DNA of 64,000 nucleotides from Lacibacter sediminis (GTDB lineage Bacteria; Bacteroidota; Bacteroidia; Chitinophagales; Chitinophagaceae): NCBI RefSeq assembly GCF_014168535.1, contig NZ_CP060007.1, positions 1 to 64,000 of the forward strand, read 5' to 3'. Shown piece by piece: positions 26,172 to 35,023 of this stretch (position 1 is its first letter; each line of letters starts with the position of its first letter). The notes under the pieces were generated by a model. It saw only the letters and a program-made list of their open reading frames with translations, ran no database searches and was not told where the DNA came from. The position numbers and the translations under genes were made by a program.

Positions 26172-28292
26172 TTATTTCAACAACTGGTAAGCAATCAAAC
26201 TTAAGATATAAGCAAGGCCTGTCATATACACGAGTTGTATGATGGGCCATTTCCAACTTCTTGTTTCACGCTTTACAATAGCGAGTGTACTCATACACTG
26301 CATGGCAAGCAAATAAAAGATCATCAACGATACACCTGTTGCAAGTGTGTACACTTTTGTTCCATCCGATTTCACAGCGGCGTGCATTTTCTGACGAAGC
26401 GTTTGCTCATCAGCTCCATCACTGTCAACTGAGTAAAGCGTAGCCATTGTTCCAACAAATACTTCACGAGCAGCAAACGAAGTGATCAACGCAATACCAA
26501 TTTTCCAATCGTAACCAAGAGGTTTGATCACCGGCTCAATGTATTGACCCATTACACCTGCATAAGAATTCTGTAACAGGGCAGTTTGTTTTTCTTTTTC
26601 GATCAGTTCTGCATTCTGTGGTTGAGCTGCCAATCGCTGTGCATATTCTGTATTTACTTTTTCAATTCTGTTACCCGGACCATAAGAACTTAATGCCCAC
26701 AATAACAAACTGATGACCATGATAATTTTACCCGCATCAAACACAAAGATCTTTGCCTTCTCGATCATGGTGATCACAACATTCTTATAACGTGGGTGGC
26801 GGTACAACGGAAGCTCCAGAATAAAAAAGCTTTTCTCTTTCAGTTTGATGAAACGCTTGGCGACGTAAGAAACCACTAATGCGATCACCACACTAAACAC
26901 ATAAAGACCCATCATCACCAAACCCTGCAAACTCAGGAAGCCAAGGAAATAGGTTTTAGGAATTACTAAAGCGATGAGGATCGTGTAGACTGGCAATCTT
27001 GCACTGCAACTCATGAGCGGTGTTACCAATATCGTCAGCAAACGTTCTTTTTGATTTTCAATATTCCGCACACTCATGATGGCAGGTACGGCACATGCAA
27101 ATCCGCTGATCATCGGCATCACACTCTTTCCATTCAACCCCACTTTGCGCATGATCTTATCGGTTAAGAAACCGATACGTGCCATGTAGCCTGTTTCTTC
27201 AAGTATAGTGATCAACCCAAACAGGATCATGATCTGTGGCACAAAGACAAAGATGCCGCTCAAACCTGCCAGCACACCATTAATGAACAGATCGGTGAGT
27301 AATGTATCGGGCAGCCAGCTGCTGAACCAGTTTGATGCTTTCAGGAAAAACAGTTCGATCATATCCATGGGATATTGAGCAATCCAGAAAATACTTTGAA
27401 ACAAAAGAAAAAGCACAGTCAACAGAATCGCATAACCCCAGAAGCGATGCAGCAAAACCCGATCAAGTTTTTCTGCGATCAGTTGTTTCTTTACCGGTGA
27501 TTCTTCGGTGATGGTATTTTGTACGATCTGCTTAATGCGTTGGTAACGCTGCATGATCTCTTCGGCCTGTATGCGTGTATGCTGAACTTTGTTGCGTTGT
27601 TCAATGGTTTCGATCTTATCCTGCATTTCTGCATTCAGCAAAAATGATTCGTGATTGATAAGATGATGAATAGCTGCATAATCACTCAGGTGAGGTAAGA
27701 TCTCTTTTACTTCGTTTACCGCATCCGTAGCCAGGTTTTTATTTGGAATGAAGTCAAATGCCGGTGGGCGGTATTGATGTTTAGCTGTTGCTTCCACCGC
27801 TTTTTTCAAAACATCAATTCCTTTATTCTTTCTTGGATTAACCGGTACAACAGGAATGCCTAACTCACGCTCCAATCCTTTCAGATCAATGATAATGTCT
27901 TTCTTGCGGGCCACATCCATCATGGTAAGCGCCAGAACAGCCGGTATCTTTAGGTCAATGATCTGTGATACAAATAACAGGTTACGTTTCAGCGTACTTG
28001 CATCTGCTACAATCACCACTACGTCTGCTTTTACTTCCGTGTCCTGGTTCATGAGCACACGGTAACTCACCCATTCATCTGCACGACGGGGATACAGGCT
28101 GTAAGAGCCGGGCAGATCGATGAGCTCAGCTTTTAATCCCATACCTAGATCCAGCTCACCTGATTTTTTGTCAACTGTAACGCCAGGAAAATTGCCCACT
28201 TTTTGGTTAAGCCCCGTAAGGTTATTAAACAAAGAGGTTTTACCGCTGTTGGGATTGCCAACTAATGCAATATGAATTTTGTTTGTGGCCAT
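26172..28292 (-). CDS. feoB: ferrous iron transport protein B
   Basis: The 706-residue protein has an N-terminal G domain with G1 GNPNSGKTSLFN (about 11-22), G2 NFPGVTVD, G3 DLPGSYSLYP and G4 TMMD, a GDI-like helical spacer, and a polytopic domain of about eight membrane helices carrying the family motif SCSARLPVY. It moves Fe2+ across the inner membrane using GTP hydrolysis. Its small partner feoA is not adjacent but lies at 47.7 kb, an unusual split. No Fur box was recognised. Confidence 0.97.
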   Translation of the reverse strand: MATNKIHIALVGNPNSGKTSLFNNLTGLNQKVGNFPGVTVDKKSGELDLGMGLKAELIDLPGSYSLYPRRADEWVSYRVLMNQDTEVKADVVVIVADASTLKRNLLFVSQIIDLKIPAVLALTMMDVARKKDIIIDLKGLERELGIPVVPVNPRKNKGIDVLKKAVEATAKHQYRPPAFDFIPNKNLATDAVNEVKEILPHLSDYAAIHHLINHESFLLNAEMQDKIETIEQRNKVQHTRIQAEEIMQRYQRIKQIVQNTITEESPVKKQLIAEKLDRVLLHRFWGYAILLTVLFLLFQSIFWIAQYPMDMIELFFLKASNWFSSWLPDTLLTDLFINGVLAGLSGIFVFVPQIMILFGLITILEETGYMARIGFLTDKIMRKVGLNGKSVMPMISGFACAVPAIMSVRNIENQKERLLTILVTPLMSCSARLPVYTILIALVIPKTYFLGFLSLQGLVMMGLYVFSVVIALVVSYVAKRFIKLKEKSFFILELPLYRHPRYKNVVITMIEKAKIFVFDAGKIIMVISLLLWALSSYGPGNRIEKVNTEYAQRLAAQPQNAELIEKEKQTALLQNSYAGVMGQYIEPVIKPLGYDWKIGIALITSFAAREVFVGTMATLYSVDSDGADEQTLRQKMHAAVKSDGTKVYTLATGVSLMIFYLLAMQCMSTLAIVKRETRSWKWPIIQLVYMTGLAYILSLIAYQLLK

Positions 28293-28417
28293 GAAAGCAA
28301 GTGCAAATGTAGGTGCAAAAAGATTGAGGCATTTACGAAGTTGGAAAGATTAGCTTCGGGTTTGTAAAATGCTGTTTAAATTCCCAAGCAACCTTACTAA
28401 GAAAGCACACATCTGTT

Positions 28418-28425
28418 TAACTTTG
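28418..28425 (+). promoter_or_regulatory. candidate -7 box for the M28 peptidase gene
   Basis: TAACTTTG fits TAnnTTTG, with a weak TTAC element 20 bases upstream; the ATG is at 28447. Confidence 0.4.
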
Positions 28426-28446
28426 ACCCTCTAATTAATTTGATAT

Positions 28447-30084
28447 ATGAAAAGCGTTCTTTCGTTTTTGTTTTTTCTACTCATTTCCAGTGGTTCTTTT
28501 GCTCAAAAGCTCAGCAAGTCAGATAAACTGAGTTTGACTAATCTCCGAACGCACACAAGCTTCCTTGCCGATGATAAGCTGGAAGGAAGAAGAACCGGTA
28601 CAAAAGGCGAAGAGCTCGCTTATAAATACATCATCCAGGAATTTCAACGCAACGGCGTAGAAGCGAAGGGTGAAAATGGTTTCCTGCAGGTGTTTGAAAT
28701 AAACGAAGGAAAGCAGATACTGCCTTCCACCTTTTTCATTATTGATGGTGAACATTTAAAAGTCGATAAAGATTTTTTTCCTTTCAGCTGGAGCGCAAAC
28801 GGAAGTATTGAAGCAATGGCATCTCCCAGTTTGCACGAAGGTGGCAGCGCCTGGTTTTGGGATATAAAAGAATTGTTGACAGAGAATGAAAATAACCCAC
28901 ACTTCGATCTGCTGAACGCCATCCGTACAAAAGAAAAAGATGCGGCACAAAAAGGGGCAACAGCTTTAATTCTTTTCAATAGTGGTGCAAAAGATGCAGG
29001 GTTGAAGTATGATGCAAAAGACCGCTCAGCTTTATCTACAATTCCTGTTATCTGGTTACAGAAACGTATTGGAGATAAGATCGCTGCAGATCCTTCAGCC
29101 ATGCAGGATATTAAATTGAAAGTAGAACAAGGCGAAAAGATCAGGAAAGGACATAATGTAGTTGGTTATATCAACAACAACGCCGAAAGTACCATCATCA
29201 TTGGCGCACATTACGATCATTTGGGCTATGGTGAAGACAATAACTCACGCAATACCGGAGCGGCAGCAATTCACAACGGTGCTGATGATAATGCCAGTGG
29301 TACTGCAGCATTGATCGAGTTAAGTCGTTTATTAAAAACAGAAGGCGCAAAAACAAGTAATTACCTGCTTATTGCTTTCAGTGGTGAAGAACTGGGGTTG
29401 TATGGTTCAAAGTATTTTACTGATCATCCAACTCTTTCGTTGAATACAGTGAATTACATGATCAATATGGATATGGTTGGTCGCTTTAATGATACGGCTA
29501 AAACGATCACTGTTGGCGGCATTGGTACATCACCCAACTGGGGAACACTTATCAATGAAAAGAAACCCGTTTTCAGCATTAAAGTTGACAGTAGCGGTAC
29601 CGGGCCAAGTGATCACACTTCTTTTTATCGTAAGGATATTCCTGTGTTATTTTTCTTTACTGGTTTGCATACCGATTATCATAAACCAAGTGATGATTTT
29701 GATAAGATCAATTACAATGGACAATTGCTGCTGGTGAAATATATCACCCGTTTAATTGCACGCAGCAGCAAAGAACCAAAGCTGGCGTTTATAAAAACAC
29801 GGGAGCAGCAAACAACCACTACTGCACGCTTTACTGTGAGCATGGGAATAATGCCCGATTATACATTCAGTGGCAACGGTGTAAAAGTTGATGGAGTTAG
29901 TGAAGGTCGTGCAGCACAGAAAGCCGGTTTAAAAGCAGGCGATGTTGTTACAAAGCTTGGTGAATTTAATATCAGCTCTGTTGAAGGTTACATGCAAGCC
30001 TTGAGTAAATTTAAAAAAGGTGATGCTACAAAAGTGAAAGTGAAACGTGGAAATGAAGAACTTGAATTTGATATAGCGTTTTAA
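28447..30084 (+). CDS. secreted M28 metallopeptidase with C-terminal PDZ domain
   Basis: The 545-residue protein has a signal peptide (to about residue 20), a PA-like insert (about 90-235) and an M28 zinc aminopeptidase core: GAHYDHLGYG, HNGADDNASGTAALIEL, AFSGEELGLYGSKYF and SDHTSFYRKDIPVLFFFTG supply metal and catalytic residues. The C-terminal PDZ domain (about 455-545) carries GRAAQKAGLKAGDVVTKLG. It would trim N-terminal residues from peptides in the periplasm or outside the cell. The next gene begins 28 bases after the stop. Confidence 0.92.
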   Translation: MKSVLSFLFFLLISSGSFAQKLSKSDKLSLTNLRTHTSFLADDKLEGRRTGTKGEELAYKYIIQEFQRNGVEAKGENGFLQVFEINEGKQILPSTFFIIDGEHLKVDKDFFPFSWSANGSIEAMASPSLHEGGSAWFWDIKELLTENENNPHFDLLNAIRTKEKDAAQKGATALILFNSGAKDAGLKYDAKDRSALSTIPVIWLQKRIGDKIAADPSAMQDIKLKVEQGEKIRKGHNVVGYINNNAESTIIIGAHYDHLGYGEDNNSRNTGAAAIHNGADDNASGTAALIELSRLLKTEGAKTSNYLLIAFSGEELGLYGSKYFTDHPTLSLNTVNYMINMDMVGRFNDTAKTITVGGIGTSPNWGTLINEKKPVFSIKVDSSGTGPSDHTSFYRKDIPVLFFFTGLHTDYHKPSDDFDKINYNGQLLLVKYITRLIARSSKEPKLAFIKTREQQTTTTARFTVSMGIMPDYTFSGNGVKVDGVSEGRAAQKAGLKAGDVVTKLGEFNISSVEGYMQALSKFKKGDATKVKVKRGNEELEFDIAF

Positions 30085-30112
30085 ATGATCTCCGGTAAGG
30101 AGATAAGCATAC

Positions 30113-30547
30113 ATGAAACTCAAAATCGATAACGAACTGCTGGCAGAAGAATTCTTTGAGAATACACTTCTGCTTGGTGTAATGGCTCCCATGGAAAGCC
30201 AGAAGTTTGTGTGGCAGGTAAACCAATCAATGCGTTTCGATTTTCGTTTGAATGACGATATTGAAATTCAGTTATCAAAAAAGAACAGGCAATACTATTT
30301 TTCTGTATTCGAGTACAAAGAACCAAACATGGTGCTGGAGTATTACTTGTATAAGAATCAATTTGACGGTGAGTATCTTTTACCGGAATTCAAACACCTT
30401 GATTATTTGTGGCTGACAAAAGGGGATCTGCCGGGAGAAGAAGATGAAAAAAAACTCATCACTGATATTCGAAACATTCCTGGTGTACAGTTGGTGGTTG
30501 AGTTAACCAATGAAAAGATCAGGAACAAGCAACATCTTATTTTATAA
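30113..30547 (+). CDS. IPExxxVDY family protein
   Basis: The 144-residue cytoplasmic protein matches the Bacteroidota IPExxxVDY family: the motif region appears as LLPEFKHLDYLWLTKGD (about 86-102), with an N-terminal KIDNELLAEEFFENTLLLG and a central RQYYFSVFEYKEPN. The family function is unknown. It sits between an M28 peptidase and a PCD gene with short gaps (28 and 19 bases), suggesting a three-gene transcript. Confidence 0.85.
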   Translation: MKLKIDNELLAEEFFENTLLLGVMAPMESQKFVWQVNQSMRFDFRLNDDIEIQLSKKNRQYYFSVFEYKEPNMVLEYYLYKNQFDGEYLLPEFKHLDYLWLTKGDLPGEEDEKKLITDIRNIPGVQLVVELTNEKIRNKQHLIL

Positions 30548-30566
30548 CCTCGCTCAATTGTAACTT

Positions 30567-30797
30567 ATGTGGACCGAAACTGATAATAAACTTTACCGAA
30601 AATTTGAATTCGCCAATTTCTCAGAAGCTTTTGCCTTTATGACTCGTGTGGCAATAGAAGCAGAAAAAATGGATCATCATCCTTTGTGGACCAATGTGTG
30701 GAATAAGGTGGAGATATGGTTAAGCACACATGATGCGGGTGATATTGTTACCGAAAAAGATAAAAAGCTTGCCGAGCGAATCAACAAGCTTTTATAG
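30567..30797 (+). CDS. phhB: 4a-hydroxytetrahydrobiopterin dehydratase (PCD/DCoH)
   Basis: The 76-residue protein has the PCD active-site signature [33 protein letters not shown] split across residues 32-66, with the paired His, Pro and the later THDAG. It dehydrates the hydroxypterin produced by aromatic amino-acid hydroxylases, or serves as a protein partner. At 76 residues it is slightly short at the N-terminus, as in many Bacteroidota. No phenylalanine hydroxylase is in the window. Confidence 0.92.
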   Translation: MWTETDNKLYRKFEFANFSEAFAFMTRVAIEAEKMDHHPLWTNVWNKVEIWLSTHDAGDIVTEKDKKLAERINKLL

Positions 30798-30836
30798 TAT
30801 TGTCTCACGCCTCGTCTGACAATTCACAGAATATGT

Positions 30837-31169
30837 TTATTTAATAAACTGAAACCATTGCTGAAAGTAGGTTCCTACAACAGGCAATGGTTTTTCTTCG
30901 CCATTTAATGCTGATATCAAACCTAACACCCAGAGCACAACAAGTGCTATCCATATGATCGTAATAAAAAAGGATAGAAAAGGAACCATGAAAACAAGCA
31001 TCCAGAAAGCAATATAAAGTGCAAGACTTGTTACCATGATTCCGAAACTCTGCCGGAGATGATAAGTAGCCAGTGAACTTTTTGGATTCAGATTGCCGTA
31101 TGATACATAAGCAATGATCCAGCCAATGAGCGTAAGGTAACTTACCCAGGCGATAGTTTTTGCGTCCAT
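30837..31169 (-). CDS. DUF4870-like membrane protein
   Basis: The 110-residue protein has three membrane spans: about 5-24 (WVSYLTLIGWIIAYVSYG), 43-62 and 66-90. A YHLRQSFGIMV segment lies between the first two, and a cytoplasmic end has NGEEKPLPVVG, the signature arrangement of DUF4870/Tic20-like small proteins. The role is unknown. It converges on the PCD gene. Confidence 0.8.
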   Translation of the reverse strand: MDAKTIAWVSYLTLIGWIIAYVSYGNLNPKSSLATYHLRQSFGIMVTSLALYIAFWMLVFMVPFLSFFITIIWIALVVLWVLGLISALNGEEKPLPVVGTYFQQWFQFIK

Positions 31170-31235
31170 AGTAATGTTGGTTTAAGTTGATTACAGACAA
31201 CTAATATACTCATCGGCCATTGCTAAAGCAATACA

Positions 31236-32294
31236 TCAAACTAAAACCTGAATAACCTTTTCTGATTTGGGGACGAGTTTGCCAATTGGTTGTGTGAATG
31301 CTTCAAGATTGTTTGCAGCAAGCAGTTGTTGAACATCTGCTAACTGCTCTTCTTTCACAGCGATCAACAGCCCCCCATTCGTTTGTGGATCTGGCAACAG
31401 ATTAAATGCTTCCATCACATTTACACCCGCACCAAAACCAACTTTGCTGCTGTAACTATTCCAGTTTCGGTAAGTAGCATCTGGAACGATCCGTTGCGCC
31501 AGGTATTCTTTTGCCGCCGCAATAAATGGTATGTGTTGATAAGATAGTTCGGCAGAAACAGCAGCGCCTTCACACATCTCAATTAGATGACCCAACAATC
31601 CAAAACCAGTTACATCAGTCATAGCGGTTACTGCATCCAGTTTTCCCAACAGCTCACCAATGGAATTAAGCTGTTTCATTTGAGTTGCAGCAAGTCCTTT
31701 ATGTTCTTCTTTCAATACATCTCTTTTTTCAGCAGTGCTCAACACGCCAACACCAATTGGTTTTGTGAGTAACAATACATTTCCTTCCCGGGCAGTATTG
31801 TTTTGTTTGAGATTTGCGATCTGCACCATTCCGTTCACTGCTAAACCAAAGAAAGGTTCCGGTGAATCGATGCTATGTCCGCCTGCTAAAGTAATACCTG
31901 CTTCATTGCAAATGGTTCTTGCACCATCTAATACCTGCTGTGCAATCCCAGTTGGCAATTTTTCAACAGGCCAACCCAAAATAGCAATTGCCATAAAAGG
32001 TTTTCCACCCATTGCATACACATCGCTGATGGCGTTGGCAGAAGCGATCTGTCCAAAGCTGAAAGCATCATCCACAATGGGCGTAAAAAAATCAGTGGTA
32101 GAGATCATGGCCATTCCATTGCCGAGATCATATACCGCTGCATCATCTTTACTGCTGTTGCCAACAAGTAAGTTCTTATCTGTTATTGTTGATAGGGATG
32201 ACTGAAGTATTTGTTCAAGTACGGCCGGTGCAATTTTGCAACCGCAACCTGCGCCATGTGAAAACTGTGTAAGTCTGATTGTTCCTGAAAGCAT
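31236..32294 (-). CDS. selD: selenide, water dikinase
   Basis: The 352-residue SelD makes monoselenophosphate from selenide and ATP. Cys17 and Lys20 lie in the catalytic GAGCGCKI, at the same numbering as in E. coli. ATP-grasp/PurM-like features include KDDAAVYDL, SANAISDVYAMGG, LAGGHSIDSPEPFFG and DPQTNGGLLIAV. The ATG at 32294 is used rather than a TTG two codons earlier. With mnmH at 35.0 kb on the same strand and no selA/selB seen, the selenophosphate probably serves 2-selenouridine in tRNA, not selenocysteine (inference). Confidence 0.96.
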   Translation of the reverse strand: MLSGTIRLTQFSHGAGCGCKIAPAVLEQILQSSLSTITDKNLLVGNSSKDDAAVYDLGNGMAMISTTDFFTPIVDDAFSFGQIASANAISDVYAMGGKPFMAIAILGWPVEKLPTGIAQQVLDGARTICNEAGITLAGGHSIDSPEPFFGLAVNGMVQIANLKQNNTAREGNVLLLTKPIGVGVLSTAEKRDVLKEEHKGLAATQMKQLNSIGELLGKLDAVTAMTDVTGFGLLGHLIEMCEGAAVSAELSYQHIPFIAAAKEYLAQRIVPDATYRNWNSYSSKVGFGAGVNVMEAFNLLPDPQTNGGLLIAVKEEQLADVQQLLAANNLEAFTQPIGKLVPKSEKVIQVLV

Positions 32295-32317
32295 GTGCAA
32301 ATGTAAACCAGATCGTA

Positions 32318-33199
32318 TTACTTCTTTGTAATACGCACTGCCGCACTTTTTTTACTGTCTGATTTAAACCTGATCTCGTAAACCAAGCCTTCAGTTTTTA
32401 CCACAAGCACGCCGGTATTCGGAGGAATGGTTCCCTCATTCTCGGCAAATAATGTAAGCAGCAAGCCTTCATTTGTTTCAGGAACAGCAATAGTTTGTTT
32501 AATGCCTTTATCTGATAATCCTATGCGGTTAAGCAAAACAGAATTGTTATTAAAAACGGAAACACTGTCACCATCAATCAGCCCGTCATCATACAATTCG
32601 ATCAAAACCGAATCAGCTTCTGTTTCAATACTTTTTACAATCTCTACTGTTCGGGACGCAAGCCTGACAGAATCTTTGTTTAGTATTTGTTCTTGTTTAG
32701 GAGCGGTTGGTTTTTCAACCTGCACGGCATTTTTTTGTTCGAGTACTTTGATCAGGCCTGATTTTGAAGGATCATCCTCTTTCTTTAAAAATGTCTTACC
32801 ACTTTCTTCAAATAGTTGTGTCTTCCGTTTGTTTGATTGTTTCCATTCACCGCTTACTTCTTTTGTGTCGCCGTTTAAAAAGAGAATGTGACTTTGTAGT
32901 ACACCTTCAGATCCGGGAGGATTTTGATACAGCGTTTTTGTTTCGGTGATCACCATATAGCCTTCAAAGAGGTTACCTGCTATTTCACAAACCGCATAAA
33001 ATTCACCATTTACTACTGTTGAATAAGAATATCCGGTGATTTTGTTTCCTTCCTGGAACAACAGTAATTCATACTTGTATTCCATGTTCATTTGCAAAGG
33101 ATGATTGCTCGTAAATCGGCCACGCCAAAGTCCTGCAATAGTTTGTGCAGAAGAAAAAAGAGTGCTGCAAAGCAGAACAAGGGCGAGAACAAATTTCAT
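32318..33199 (-). CDS. secreted protein with C-terminal beta domain, paralogue of next gene
   Basis: The 293-residue protein has a signal peptide (MKFVLALVLLCSTLFSSAQ), an N-terminal beta domain (IAGLWRGRFTSNHPLQMNMEY, VSGEWKQSNKRKT) and a C-terminal domain (about 185-293): a DGLIDGDSVSVFNNNSVLL strand, then LTLFAENEGTIPPNTGVLVV. That C-terminal domain is shared with the 590-residue neighbour and, as known from Bacteroidota, occurs fused to other envelope proteins. Function is unknown. It sits between selD and mnmH. Confidence 0.75.
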   Translation of the reverse strand: MKFVLALVLLCSTLFSSAQTIAGLWRGRFTSNHPLQMNMEYKYELLLFQEGNKITGYSYSTVVNGEFYAVCEIAGNLFEGYMVITETKTLYQNPPGSEGVLQSHILFLNGDTKEVSGEWKQSNKRKTQLFEESGKTFLKKEDDPSKSGLIKVLEQKNAVQVEKPTAPKQEQILNKDSVRLASRTVEIVKSIETEADSVLIELYDDGLIDGDSVSVFNNNSVLLNRIGLSDKGIKQTIAVPETNEGLLLTLFAENEGTIPPNTGVLVVKTEGLVYEIRFKSDSKKSAAVRITKK

Positions 33200-33234
33200 A
33201 CTGCAAAGAAAAACATTCAATTGCTATTGTGCTG

Positions 33235-35007
33235 TTATTCTTTTCGCTTTAAAACAATGGACGAACTCTTGTTGAGTGTTGAACTGAAGTTCACCTGGTA
33301 ACGTTCATTGGTCGTGGTAACGATCAACAACCCGGTATTTGGCGGAATACTTCCAAGGTTTTCAGCAAAGAGCGTGAGTTGAAGGATTTCTCCTTTTGGA
33401 ACTGCGATGGTTTTTTTATAAGCACTGGCTTTAATGCCAATACGTGATACGATCAATTCATTATTTAGAAACACACTTACTGTATCACCATCGATCTCAC
33501 CATTATCATATAATGATAACACGACACTATCCTCTGATACTTCGAGGGCCTCAATAATTTCAACCTGTCTTTTAACAATAACCGGATTATTAATAACAGG
33601 TGGTTTACCGGTTCCGGCCTGTGGTTGTGTTGCAGTATTGCCGGCATTTACATTACCAATGGTACTGATCTTTGTTTGAGTTGGTTGATTGGTTGCAGGA
33701 GCTGTTACTACAACCGGCGTTGTTGGTTTTTGTTCGACAGGTTTATTGGCAGCAGCGGATGTATTCTGCTGCGGATTTGTTGTGGCAGGAGTTGTGTTTG
33801 GTTTAGATGTTGTTACAGCCGGACCTGTTTGTTGAGGTTTCGCTTGTTGTTGATTTGTAACAACAGGATTCGTTGTTACAGGAGGTTGCGTTTGCGGCGC
33901 AGTTGTAACTGGTGGTTTATTGTTTGGCTGGTTAACAGCAACTGTTGTTTGCTGAGGTTTTGTTTGTTGCGGGTTGTTTACAGCAACGGATGTTTTATTT
34001 GTTGAGTCGGTTGGTTTTGATACAACAGGTTTGTTTTGTTGTTGAATTGGGTTTGCAGCAACAGTGTTGTTATTATTTGTGCTTACAGGTTTATTGTTAC
34101 TAACTGTAGGTTGATTTTGTATTGCTGTTGTCGTTGCTGGTTTGTTGTTTGTTTGATTTGCGGCAACATCAGTAGGTTTGGTTGCTGGCAGTTGTGGATT
34201 GTTAGCCGCAACATTTGTTTTGTTGGTCGAATCTTTTGCAGGAGTTACAACAGGTTTATTTATAACAGGATTCGTTATTGGTTTATCAGTTGTCTGATTT
34301 ACTGCAACATCATTCAGCTTGGGTTTTGTTTCTGCTGGTTTTATAACTGCAACTGTGGTTGTAACAATGCTGTCTTTAGCAGTTTTTACCTCTGGCTTAT
34401 TTTGCGTAGAAGGAGTTGTTGTGGGTTTGTTATCACTTGGTTTGTTGACCACCACATCTGTTGGTTGTGGTTGTGTTGGCGTTGAAACAAGCACAGGCTT
34501 TGGCTCATCAAACATCATTTCTTTCGTGAGCTTTTTTTCTTCCAGACGTTTGTATAACTGTGTGGCTAAGTAATTGCGTTCCCTGTTTACAACAAGCTTG
34601 CCCGGCATTGCATAAAGATTTCGCCAGCTCGATGTACTCCAGTCGCCATATAAAACCGATGCTGTATCAACAATGTCTTTTATGTTGAACATGTACACCG
34701 TCTTAATTCCTTTCCTTTTTTCCTCGAAGTTATTGGAAACAGACTTTTCGTCTTCAACGATCAATACACTGTCTTTAATACGGGCTTTTACTTTTACGAG
34801 ATTGTAGTACAACACATCATCGATCAAAAACAGACGCTGACAATAGCCGTATAGTTCGCCATTCTTTTCTTTAAGTGTAAGTTCAAAATCCACTGAATAC
34901 TTTAAACTATCGGAAACCATCTTTCCTTTGTATACACCTGTTACAACCTGCGACTTACCCAAGAGTGAAAGGGAGCAGAAAAAGAGAAGAAGTAAATAGT
35001 TTTTCAT
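33235..35007 (-). CDS. secreted protein with long Pro/Thr/Asn/Gln-rich linker
   Basis: The 590-residue protein has a signal peptide (MKNYLLLLFFCSLSLLGKSQ), an N-terminal beta domain (GVYKGKMVSDSLKYSVDF, LYGDWSTSSWRN) like that of its neighbour, and a disordered linker of about 300 residues (165-475). The linker is built from irregular units rich in NKP, TNKP, QQTKP and TTPATT. The C-terminal domain (about 480-590) repeats the paralogue: LYDNGEIDGDTVSVFLNN and LTLFAENLGSIPPNTGLLIV. The linker could span the cell wall or carry glycans (inference). It is separated from its paralogue by 35 bases. Confidence 0.75.
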   Translation of the reverse strand: MKNYLLLLFFCSLSLLGKSQVVTGVYKGKMVSDSLKYSVDFELTLKEKNGELYGYCQRLFLIDDVLYYNLVKVKARIKDSVLIVEDEKSVSNNFEEKRKGIKTVYMFNIKDIVDTASVLYGDWSTSSWRNLYAMPGKLVVNRERNYLATQLYKRLEEKKLTKEMMFDEPKPVLVSTPTQPQPTDVVVNKPSDNKPTTTPSTQNKPEVKTAKDSIVTTTVAVIKPAETKPKLNDVAVNQTTDKPITNPVINKPVVTPAKDSTNKTNVAANNPQLPATKPTDVAANQTNNKPATTTAIQNQPTVSNNKPVSTNNNNTVAANPIQQQNKPVVSKPTDSTNKTSVAVNNPQQTKPQQTTVAVNQPNNKPPVTTAPQTQPPVTTNPVVTNQQQAKPQQTGPAVTTSKPNTTPATTNPQQNTSAAANKPVEQKPTTPVVVTAPATNQPTQTKISTIGNVNAGNTATQPQAGTGKPPVINNPVIVKRQVEIIEALEVSEDSVVLSLYDNGEIDGDTVSVFLNNELIVSRIGIKASAYKKTIAVPKGEILQLTLFAENLGSIPPNTGLLIVTTTNERYQVNFSSTLNKSSSIVLKRKE

Positions 35008-35023
35008 GTGTCAATTGTTTGAG

